A stretch of 64,000 bases of DNA from Curtobacterium sp. MCSS17_007 (lineage in GTDB: Bacteria > Actinomycetota > Actinomycetes > Actinomycetales > Microbacteriaceae): NCBI RefSeq assembly GCF_003234175.2, contig NZ_CP126257.1, positions 3,162,001 to 3,226,000 of the forward strand, read 5' to 3'. This document shows positions 33,760 to 40,685 of this stretch, one piece after another. The position numbers and the translations under genes are program-made. The notes under the pieces were generated by a model that was not told the DNA's origin, made no database searches, and worked only from the letters and a program-made list of their open reading frames with translations. How positions within the stretch are numbered: position 1 is the stretch's first letter; each line of letters starts with the position of its first letter.

Positions 33760-35025
33760 ATGCACACGGGCACGATCCTGTTCGTCGAGTCCGGCCGGGG
33801 GTCGTTCGGCATGAAGCCGCTCCGGAACGCGAAGGCGCTCGGGTTCTCGACACAGCTCGTCTGTCGGGACCCTGCTCTGTACCGGCGGACCGCCGACGAC
33901 GTGGCAGTCTTCGACGCCGTCGTCGACGACGTCCTCACGGTGGACACCGCCGACCAGGAGCACTGCATCGAGACCGTCGCGACCGCCTGGGCCGGGCGCA
34001 CGGTGATTGGCGTGTTCTCGGCCATCGACTACTTCGTCCCGACCGCGGCACGGATCGCGGCTCGGCTCGGGGTCCGCGGACTCGACGTACAGGCAGCCGA
34101 CCGCGCCCGGGACAAGCGACTGACCATCGAGCACTGTCGGCAACAGGGTGTCCCGGTACCCGGTGCCGAGTACGTGGACGACCCGTCCTCCCTCGCTCGG
34201 GTGGGCGCGACGCTCGGGTGGCCACTCGTGCTGAAACCCGTCTCGGAGGCTGCGAGCATCGGCGTGCGCCTGTGCGCCACCGAGGCCGAGGCCGAGGCAC
34301 ACCTGACTGCACTGATGGGATCGGGAACCGACATGCGCGGGCAACGGCGCGCTCGTGGTGCGCTCGCCGAGGAGTACCTCGCTGGCATCGAGGTCAGCGT
34401 CGAGTCCTTCGACGACGGCTCGGGTCACCGGCACACGATCGGAGTCACCGACAAGGGGAGCACCGGTCACCCGTACTTCATCGAGAACGGTGAGACCTTC
34501 CCGTCACTGCTCCCGCCGCGGATCACCGATGAGTGCATCGCGGTGGCGAACGCAGCGCTCGACGCCATCGGGTTCGACTTCGGGCCGTCCCACGTCGAGG
34601 TCTGCGTGACCGCTCGGGGTGCGGTACTCGTCGAGGTGAACGCACGCATGGCCGGTGCCGCGATCGGGGACCTGGTCGAGCACGCGACGGGCATCGACCT
34701 CCAGCTCCAGACCATGCGACTGCACGCGGGACTGCCGACGGACCTCACGCCCAGCCGAGCAGCAGGCGCCGCCTCACGGTACCTCGTGCCGCGCTCGGCG
34801 GGCCGGTACGCCGGTACGAAGGGCCTCGACGACGTCGGACGGCGCCCGGGCTTCGTCCGTTTCGAGGAGTACCTGTCGCCCGGCGCGGCCATGGCCGAAC
34901 CCACGAGCAACGTCCAGGTCGTCGGTCTCGTCCAGTTCGCTGCTCCCACACCCGCAGAAGCCGACCGTGCCGCCCGCGCTGCGGAGAGCGCGCTCACCGT
35001 CCTGCTCGACACAACGGAGGCATGA
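33760..35025 (+). CDS. ATP-grasp ligase, L-amino acid ligase-like
   Basis: 421 aa. Residues 100-320 carry the ATP-grasp fold: D-K-R-L-T-I-E-H-C near 126, V-L-K-P-V-S-E-A-A-S near 157 (Lys, flexible loop), E-E-Y-L-A-G-I-E-V-S-V-E-S near 205 and V-E-V-N-A-R-M-A-G near 293 (metal-binding Glu and Asn). The pattern is closest to the BacD/DdaF-type ligases and related enzymes that join a carboxylate to an amine through an acyl phosphate. ATG 33760 is preferred over an upstream GTG at 33739. It leads an operon with the PaiB-like gene, 3 nt downstream. Confidence 0.82.
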   Translation: MHTGTILFVESGRGSFGMKPLRNAKALGFSTQLVCRDPALYRRTADDVAVFDAVVDDVLTVDTADQEHCIETVATAWAGRTVIGVFSAIDYFVPTAARIAARLGVRGLDVQAADRARDKRLTIEHCRQQGVPVPGAEYVDDPSSLARVGATLGWPLVLKPVSEAASIGVRLCATEAEAEAHLTALMGSGTDMRGQRRARGALAEEYLAGIEVSVESFDDGSGHRHTIGVTDKGSTGHPYFIENGETFPSLLPPRITDECIAVANAALDAIGFDFGPSHVEVCVTARGAVLVEVNARMAGAAIGDLVEHATGIDLQLQTMRLHAGLPTDLTPSRAAGAASRYLVPRSAGRYAGTKGLDDVGRRPGFVRFEEYLSPGAAMAEPTSNVQVVGLVQFAAPTPAEADRAARAAESALTVLLDTTEA

Positions 35026-35028
35026 ACC

Positions 35029-35685
35029 GTGCGTCACACCCCCCACTTCATCGAGGACTCGTCCGACGAGATCCGCCGCCTGATCCGCCGCAACCCCTGG
35101 GCGACCATCATCGCGCACACCGATGCCGGTCTCGTGGCGAGCCACTACCCGATCCTGCTCGACGAACGAGAGCAGGACGGCATCGTCCTGCTCGGCCACG
35201 TGGGGCGTCCGGACGAGGTCTCGCTTCGTCTCGGCGAGGGCGAGGTGCTCGTCGTCGTGCAGGGACCCCACGGCTACGTGTCCCCGAGCTGGTACCCGGC
35301 CGGCGCCTTCGTGCCGACCTGGAACCACGCCACGGCACACCTCTGGGGTGTCCCCGAGGTGCTCGACGAAGACGAGAACTACCGGGCGCTCGAGCTCCTC
35401 GTCGACACGTTCGAACAGCACGTCGACGAACCGCGGAGCCTCGCGATCGATCCGTCGCTGGCTCGGCGGGCGGCGACCGGCACCGTCGGGTTCCGACTCC
35501 GGGTCGATCGTTCAGACGCGCGCGTGAAGTTCAGCCAAAACAAGCCGGGTGACGTCGTCACGAACGTCATCGAACAGCTCCGTGCCGACGGACCGTACCA
35601 GAACCGCGCCCTCGCGGACGAGATGGCTCGTCATCATGCCGAGTCGTCCGCGCGGGAGAGCCAGACACGCAGCCGCGCCTCGTAG
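35029..35685 (+). CDS. PaiB-like FMN-binding protein
   Basis: 218 aa. G-L-V-A-S-H-Y-P near residue 36, G-Y-V-S-P-S-W-Y-P and P-T-W-N-H-A-T-A-H-L-W-G near 83-105, and K-F-S-Q-N-K near 165 match the PaiB/FMN_bind_2 split-barrel family, some members of which are annotated as transcriptional regulators but bind flavin. In this cluster it may instead be an oxidoreductase or reductant source for the N-oxygenase, an inference. GTG 35029 follows the ATP-grasp stop by 3 nt. The last 52 bp overlap the convergent cyclotransferase gene. Confidence 0.78.
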   Translation: MRHTPHFIEDSSDEIRRLIRRNPWATIIAHTDAGLVASHYPILLDEREQDGIVLLGHVGRPDEVSLRLGEGEVLVVVQGPHGYVSPSWYPAGAFVPTWNHATAHLWGVPEVLDEDENYRALELLVDTFEQHVDEPRSLAIDPSLARRAATGTVGFRLRVDRSDARVKFSQNKPGDVVTNVIEQLRADGPYQNRALADEMARHHAESSARESQTRSRAS

Positions 35686-36083
35686 TCTCGGAGCCCGTCG
35701 CGCCGGAACACCTCGGCCGACCACGCTGTGGTCGCGCCGTCCTCCAGGAGCAACGGGGCCTGTTCGTTCGCGACGTACGTCGCTGCCTCGGTCCCGTCGG
35801 ACAGCCGCACGATGGCGAGGTCGTAGAACGGACCCTCGAACGAGTCGAGGACGGCGCGATCGTGCGGGGTGAGGTCGACGAACAGGCGACCTCCCGTCGT
35901 GTGCGTCGGCGAAGGCAGCAGCGCAGGGAACGCTCGTCCCTCAAGACGCACGGCTGCCCACCCGCGCAACTCGTGGTCCTCGAACGACGGAGCGCGTCCG
36001 AGGACCATGCCGTGGACCGAGGGGAACTGCAGGGACCCGTACACGAACAGCGGCCGGTCCTCCGCCGTCCGCCACCGGCTCAC
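35634..36083 (-). CDS. gamma-glutamylcyclotransferase-fold protein
   Basis: 149 aa. Y-G-S-L at residues 15-18 is the substrate-binding loop and Glu83 (L-D-S-F-E-G) is in the position of the catalytic acid/base of the AIG2/GGCT family, which releases 5-oxoproline from gamma-glutamyl amines. BtrG in butirosin biosynthesis has this fold and removes a protecting gamma-glutamyl group. GTG 36083 overlaps the TGA of the ATP-grasp-like gene. It is the last of five coupled genes. A deprotection role is inferred from this context. Confidence 0.75.
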   Translation of the reverse strand: MSRWRTAEDRPLFVYGSLQFPSVHGMVLGRAPSFEDHELRGWAAVRLEGRAFPALLPSPTHTTGGRLFVDLTPHDRAVLDSFEGPFYDLAIVRLSDGTEAATYVANEQAPLLLEDGATTAWSAEVFRRDGLRDYEARLRVWLSRADDSA

Positions 36084-37312
36084 GAGCCACCCCTGACGAT
36101 GACCGGCGCGACCCGCGTGCGCTCGTTCGACGCCCAACCCACGACGTCCCCGGAACCGGCTGGGGCGCAGCGCGCATCGAAACCCGCAGGGACGCCGTCG
36201 ACCACGAACATGCCGATGACGACGTTGTACGCGATCCCGCAGACGTCCACCGCCCGCGGGGTGACGCGACGCTGCACGACCGCAGACCCGTCCGCGTCGG
36301 CGAGGGCCGCCGCCCACGTCGGTGCATCGACCTCCCACGAGCAGACCGTTCCTCCGCCGGCCGCTGCGGTCGCTTCCTTGAGGATCCAGTCCCCGTCTCC
36401 GAAACCGTCGGGCCCGGACGGTGCACCGGCGACCGGATGGCTCGGCACGAGGAGGTGGCGCGCAGCGTCACGCAGGGTCGAGCGTCCCGAGTCGAGCGCA
36501 CGGGAGAGCACGCTCAAGGCAGCCTTGTTGGAGAACAGCGAGCTGTTGGGCGAGCTCCAGAGGACGTGTCGCCCCTCCCGTGCTCCCTGCACCAGCGTCC
36601 GGACGATCTCGCCGTCGACCGGGGAGAGCGCATGCTCGACGGTGAAGTACCGCAGGACGACGTCGATCGGCCCGTCGATTCCGGAGACCTGGCCCCCGAT
36701 GACGGAGAGCGCGGTGAGCGGGAGCACCTCGACACGGACCCCGCTCGCCTCGACCAGCCCCGCTCGCAGTGAGTGCAGCATGCGCTCGATGCTCGGCGAA
36801 CAGTCACTCCCCACGACGATCGCGATGCTGGACATGGTCCTGCCGATCGCCGCGGAACGCCGCCGGAGCGCCTCGGCCACGAGCGACAGGGTGTCGATCG
36901 CCTCCGGACGGAGCGCCGTGCACAGCTCGCCCGCGGCCGTCGAGGCGATGCTCCGGTCGAGTCCGCCGAGGTCGCTGGCCACGTTGAACTCGAGGAGCTT
37001 CCACCCGTCGTCGGTGGCGTAGAGATCTGCTCGGCCGTACCGTTCCCTCGGCATGTCGCCCACGGCGACGAGGAAGTCACGTCGTGCTCCGCGGAGACCG
37101 AGCGCGGTCGCGTACCGTCGGACGTCACCGCCCATCAGCTCCTCCGGCAGAGCGAGCAGCGCGTCGAGGACCTCCGGGACGGCCTCGTGGAGGAGCGCAG
37201 CGTCCTCGGGATCGAGCACGACCACACCGGGGAGCGTTCTCGGCCCCCAGACCTCCCGATAGGCGATCGGCAGGTGAGGATCACCGTCGAGCGGCTGCCA
37301 CCGGACGGTCAC
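36080..37312 (-). CDS. circularly permuted ATP-grasp-like ligase
   Basis: 410 aa. L-L-E-F-N-V-A-S-D-L-G-G near residue 115 resembles the metal/ATP segment of circularly permuted ATP-grasp and glutathionylspermidine-synthase-like proteins. L-F-S-N-K-A-A-L near 255 and W-I-L-K-E-A-T-A-A-A-G-G-G near 300 look like the adenine-site Lys and glycine loop. These enzymes make amide bonds with ATP. The substrate is unknown. GTG 37312 overlaps the GNAT stop (GTGA). With the BacD-like enzyme it gives the cluster two separate ligases. Confidence in the ATP-grasp call is moderate because the family is divergent. Confidence 0.65.
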   Translation of the reverse strand: MTVRWQPLDGDPHLPIAYREVWGPRTLPGVVVLDPEDAALLHEAVPEVLDALLALPEELMGGDVRRYATALGLRGARRDFLVAVGDMPRERYGRADLYATDDGWKLLEFNVASDLGGLDRSIASTAAGELCTALRPEAIDTLSLVAEALRRRSAAIGRTMSSIAIVVGSDCSPSIERMLHSLRAGLVEASGVRVEVLPLTALSVIGGQVSGIDGPIDVVLRYFTVEHALSPVDGEIVRTLVQGAREGRHVLWSSPNSSLFSNKAALSVLSRALDSGRSTLRDAARHLLVPSHPVAGAPSGPDGFGDGDWILKEATAAAGGGTVCSWEVDAPTWAAALADADGSAVVQRRVTPRAVDVCGIAYNVVIGMFVVDGVPAGFDARCAPAGSGDVVGWASNERTRVAPVIVRGGS

Positions 37313-37833
37313 AGGCGCTCGAACCCCGCTTCGTTCTGGGGGATCCGGTACTGGAACATGAGCATGTCGATCAGCACGCCGTGCTTCACCCCGATCGCGC
37401 TCCAAGCGCCGGAGGGCTCGTAGCCGATCCGTTCGATCATGCGCTGGGAGGCATGGTTGTTCGCGGTGAGCATCCCGAGCACGGTCGTGAAGCCGCGTCG
37501 GACGGCCTCGTCGGTGACGAAGCGAGTCAGCCGGGCGCCGACCCCCCTGCCCTGCGCCTCAGGTGCGACGTAGGTCGAGACCTCGGCACTCGCGAGGTAG
37601 CCGCCCCTCGGGGCGAACGGCGAGAGCGAGGCGTACCCGACTATCGCTCCGTCGTCGACTGCCGTCACGGCGCAGTAGCGCTCCCCGTCGTGGTCCGCCA
37701 ACCACCGAGCCATCTGCTCGAGCGACTTCGGGTCGGTGTCGAGCGTCGTGAGCGTCTGCTCGACGGCATGGTTGTAGATGGCGGTGAGGGCGGGAAGGTC
37801 GCCCTCCTCGGTCGGCCGGATGTGCAGTGTCAT
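37309..37833 (-). CDS. Pat/Bar-like GNAT N-acetyltransferase
   Basis: 174 aa. I-R-P-T-E-E-G-D-L-P-A-L-T-A-I-Y-N-H-A-V at residues 5-24 and V-A-P-E-A-Q-G-R-G-V-G near 89 follow the phosphinothricin/methionine-sulfone acetyltransferase (Pat, Bar, MddA) family, which blocks the amino group of toxic amino acids. The reading overlaps its neighbours on both sides (ATGA with the oxygenase, GTGA with the ligase). It could be a self-protection enzyme or an acyl-transfer step of the pathway; neither is shown by sequence. Confidence 0.8.
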   Translation of the reverse strand: MTLHIRPTEEGDLPALTAIYNHAVEQTLTTLDTDPKSLEQMARWLADHDGERYCAVTAVDDGAIVGYASLSPFAPRGGYLASAEVSTYVAPEAQGRGVGARLTRFVTDEAVRRGFTTVLGMLTANNHASQRMIERIGYEPSGAWSAIGVKHGVLIDMLMFQYRIPQNEAGFERL

Positions 37834-38858
37834 GATCGTCCCATCCCCATTTCCTCGTACCGGGCGGTCGTCGCGGAGTCGATCTCGTCCGCACCTGCCT
37901 CGCGGAGGTACTGCAGCGTCCGAGCGGCCATCCGCGTTCGGCCCGCTCCCCCGTGCGCTCGTCGCACGACCCCCGCGATGATGTCGTCCGCCTCGTCGAC
38001 GTCGAAGCCGTACGACGCGAGCTCGACGCTGGCAAGGGTCACGTCCGGCGCCAGGAACGCGTCGATCAGGTCGGGGACCACCGGGCCGATCTGCACTCGC
38101 ACCTCGGCCGGGAGCGCCGCCCAGAGGCGCGCGAAGTACGCGGCGAAGTAGGAGTGGTGCCTGCCCTCGTCACGCGCGTGGTCCCGCATCGTCTCGCGGA
38201 CCGCGAGCGCCACGCGTGGGTCCTGGGCCGCTGCGCTCAACGATCCGGTGATGAGGGTCTCGGACACGAAGACGAACAAGTGGTCGACGAGCCGGTGCAG
38301 CGACGGTTCCAACCCCGTCTTGATCCGTCGGAGCCGTCGGATGAAGTACGGCACCACTGAGCGGTCGTGCTGGACTCCGGTCAGCTCGGAGATCTGCGCG
38401 GCCAGCTCGAAGCTGAACTGCGCGTGGTACGCCTCGTCCGTGTAGATCCGGTGGGCATCGCGGACCATCGTCTGCGGCAGCGCAACGCCCGCTTCGAGGA
38501 ACATGATGTCGCGCACCACGTCGTTCACCACCCGCGCTTCGAGGACCGACGTGAACTCGAGGTAGCGCAGTGCCTGGTGGATCGTCGCCCTGCGGACGAC
38601 GTCCTCCCCGCGCGCACGGACGCGCTCGTCCTGCAGGAGGGGCACCAGGTCGGGAGAGAACATCGCCTGCGTCCGGTCGACCGGTGCGAGCACGCGACGA
38701 GGAGCACCCCTGACCGCGCTGCGCTCGTACCACGGCTCGAACGGAGACCGGAACGGCTCGGGTGCAGGGTCCGCGGCCGAACCTGCTCTGGCCAGCTGGC
38801 TGATGGCGCAGGTCTGCGCCAGGGGGCAATCGGCGAAGAGGCCGACGGTGCCGCACAC
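37830..38858 (-). CDS. AurF-family diiron N-oxygenase
   Basis: 342 aa. All seven iron ligands known for AurF align by order and spacing: Glu107, Glu142 with His145 (D-E-A-Y-H), Glu200 (V-S-E-T-L), His227, Glu231 and His234 (H-A-R-D-E-G-R-H). AurF oxidises the arylamine of p-aminobenzoate stepwise to nitro; relatives make hydroxylamine, nitroso or azoxy products. An N-terminal extension carries Cys2, Cys11 and Cys17, unusual for the family. GTG 38858 starts one base after the methyltransferase stop, and the end overlaps the GNAT (ATGA). The amine substrate is unknown; relatives acting on other small molecules exist. Confidence 0.82.
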   Translation of the reverse strand: MCGTVGLFADCPLAQTCAISQLARAGSAADPAPEPFRSPFEPWYERSAVRGAPRRVLAPVDRTQAMFSPDLVPLLQDERVRARGEDVVRRATIHQALRYLEFTSVLEARVVNDVVRDIMFLEAGVALPQTMVRDAHRIYTDEAYHAQFSFELAAQISELTGVQHDRSVVPYFIRRLRRIKTGLEPSLHRLVDHLFVFVSETLITGSLSAAAQDPRVALAVRETMRDHARDEGRHHSYFAAYFARLWAALPAEVRVQIGPVVPDLIDAFLAPDVTLASVELASYGFDVDEADDIIAGVVRRAHGGAGRTRMAARTLQYLREAGADEIDSATTARYEEMGMGRS

Positions 38859-38859
38859 G

Positions 38860-39756
38860 TCAGTGTCCTGCGCGTCGGTAGACGCCCACGCCCTCGGAAC
38901 TCTCGATGTGCAACCGGGTGTCGTAGGCGTCCGTCAGGTGCGCTTCGAAGTCGGCGTACTGCCGACGGTTGTGGGCGACCTTCTCCGCGAAGTAGGCGCA
39001 GTCGCTGTGGTCGTCCAGGAGCATGTTGTGCGCCACGAGCAGACCACCGGGACGCAGGACGGGGGTGTTCGCGCGCATGATCGGCGCGTAGATGGCCTTG
39101 TCACGGAGTTCGGGATCGGGGTGGTCCTTCGGCCCCTCGGCGTCGAGCACGAAGACGTCCACACTCTCGTCGGCAGCGAGCGGTTCCGTGGCGTCCGCGC
39201 TCGAGAACCGGACGTCGGCCGACGGTACCAGCTCGGCGAAGTTCGACGCGGCGAGGGCGGTGACGTCCTCGTCGATGTCGACGAGCGTCAGCGACCCTCC
39301 GTGGGCAGCGACACCCGGCGCAGCCCAGATGGCCCAGTAGCCGTAGTAGCTGCCGCCGAACAACCAGTGTCGACCGCCGACGATGTGCGCGAGGGCGTAG
39401 AGCAGTCGCGCTTCCTCCGGAAAGATGTACGTCGTGCGGCCCCCGTGGTCCCAGCCGCTGTCCACTCGTGACCGGAAGTCCTCGAACGCAGACTTCGGGT
39501 AGTCGACGGCAGCCACGAGACCGGCTCGTCGGAGCGCCGCCAGCGCGTCGTCGACGAACGTCTCCTCGTCCGCGGGGAACCGGGTCGACAGGCTCAGTTG
39601 GTCGCGGTTGAGACCGAACTCGTCGGGCGAGCGGCTCTCGACCCAGCGCGAGTAGCCCCGGGGATCGAGCAGTCTCTGCTCCTCGTACTGATCCACCCCG
39701 CGAAGCGCTGCGGTGATGATCTGGTGGGCAGACGCCCCGGTCGTCGTGGTGCTCAA
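38860..39756 (-). CDS. SAM-dependent O-methyltransferase-like protein
   Basis: 298 aa. Residues 105-250 have the class I methyltransferase order: a P-E-E-A-R-L-L-Y-A-L-A helix, W-L-F-G-G-S-Y-Y-G-Y-W (degenerate motif I, lacking E-x-G-x-G), L-T-L-V-D-I-D-E with the ribose-binding Asp, and V-F-V-L-D-A-E-G-P-K-D-H as in the metal-dependent catechol-type O-methyltransferases. The degenerate glycine motif leaves some doubt about activity. TTG 39756 is supported by GAGGGGG placed about 5 nt upstream. First gene of the five-gene operon. Confidence 0.75.
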   Translation of the reverse strand: MSTTTTGASAHQIITAALRGVDQYEEQRLLDPRGYSRWVESRSPDEFGLNRDQLSLSTRFPADEETFVDDALAALRRAGLVAAVDYPKSAFEDFRSRVDSGWDHGGRTTYIFPEEARLLYALAHIVGGRHWLFGGSYYGYWAIWAAPGVAAHGGSLTLVDIDEDVTALAASNFAELVPSADVRFSSADATEPLAADESVDVFVLDAEGPKDHPDPELRDKAIYAPIMRANTPVLRPGGLLVAHNMLLDDHSDCAYFAEKVAHNRRQYADFEAHLTDAYDTRLHIESSEGVGVYRRAGH

Positions 39757-39783
39757 GAATCCCCCTCGTGCAGAACACGGACC

Positions 39784-39814
39784 ACCCTACGCGAGACCAC
39801 AGTGCAGTCAGCAA
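39784..39814 (-). promoter_or_regulatory. promoter of the five-gene cluster operon
   Basis: On the minus strand TTGCTG (39809-39814) and TAGGGT (39784-39789) are 19 nt apart, giving a leader of about 20 nt that holds the GAGGGGG ribosome site. Unlike most starts here it is not leaderless. GCAACTTCG occurs here (39811-39819) and again at 39983-39991 by the PPTase start; a shared regulator is possible. Confidence 0.5.
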
Positions 39815-39973
39815 CTTCGGACCACTTCGCCGGGTTGCCTCCGTGCAGGAGCAGATCGCGGACCCGGACGGGCCCGGCTCCGGACGGGCACGGTAGCGAT
39901 GCTGGCAACGACGCCGGTCAACTCCCTTCGCCGCGTGCCCCGTTCGGGGGACTCGGAGCTTCCCGGCGTGTGA

Positions 39974-40639
39974 TTGCAATATGCAACTTCGAGGCGGGAC
40001 GGACTGGCGGGGCTGCTCCCTGCCTCGGTGATCGTCGCCGCCGTCGACCACGACCTGAGCGGCACACTCACCGACGAGGAACGCGCGGCCGTCGCCCACG
40101 CCGTCCCGGCACGCCGCGCCGAGTTCCGGACCGGCCGCGTGCTCGCCCGCCGCGCCCTGACGGCGATCGGCGCCCCCGTGACCTCGCTGCCCACGAGCCG
40201 GAACGGCGCCCCCCGGTGGCCCGACGGCGTCGTCGGCACGATCACCCACTGCCACGGTGTGCGTGCCTGCGCGGTCGCCCGGCGCGACGAGCACGCCGGC
40301 ATCGGCATCGACGCCACCCCGGCTCGACCCCTGCCGTCGGGGGTGCTCCAGCGCATCGCGGACGTCTCGGACGTCCGTGTCGCACAGGGTCTCGCCGCGC
40401 TCCGGCGATCCGGGGTTGAGAGTCCGGACAGCGTCCTGCTCGCCGCGGCCGAGGCCGTCGCGAAGGCCCGCTCGTCGGCGCACGACGGCTGGTTCGGCAT
40501 CGACGGCGCCCACGTCGAACTGCGCCAGGACGGGAGCTTCACGGCCCGGGCACGTCGCGGGACGGCCTTCACGGCGACCGGGCGGTGGGCAGTGGACCGG
40601 GGGACGGCGCGGGCGGGCATCGTGCTCGCCGCGCGCTGA
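39974..40639 (+). CDS. 4'-phosphopantetheinyl transferase
   Basis: 221 aa, EntD/Npt type. R-R-A-E-F-x-T-G-R-V-L-A-R-R-A-L near residue 47 binds CoA; G-A-P-R-W-P-D-G-V-V-G-T-I-T-H-C near 75 and G-I-G-I-D-A near 113 (metal Asp) are conserved; A-E-A-V-A-K-A near 158 is the E-x-x-x-K helix. It attaches the CoA arm to carrier domains; the reductase next door has one. TTG 39974 is the only in-frame start that keeps the family's L-L-P-x-x-V opening; an ATG at 39981 is out of frame. Weak translation signal. Confidence 0.85.
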   Translation: MQYATSRRDGLAGLLPASVIVAAVDHDLSGTLTDEERAAVAHAVPARRAEFRTGRVLARRALTAIGAPVTSLPTSRNGAPRWPDGVVGTITHCHGVRACAVARRDEHAGIGIDATPARPLPSGVLQRIADVSDVRVAQGLAALRRSGVESPDSVLLAAAEAVAKARSSAHDGWFGIDGAHVELRQDGSFTARARRGTAFTATGRWAVDRGTARAGIVLAAR

Positions 40640-40685
40640 GACGCGGCGCGCGGGGGCGCGTCGGACGAACGAGAAAGGAACCACC

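Noticed and set aside
31354..39756. A genomic island or prophage origin for the cluster
   Set aside because: No integrase, transposase, tRNA or flanking direct repeat is visible, and base composition looks only slightly lower in G+C by eye; a computed G+C profile would be needed.
39981..39983. ATG as the PPTase start
   Set aside because: It is out of frame with the PPTase; TTG 39974 is the in-frame start that preserves the family N-terminus.
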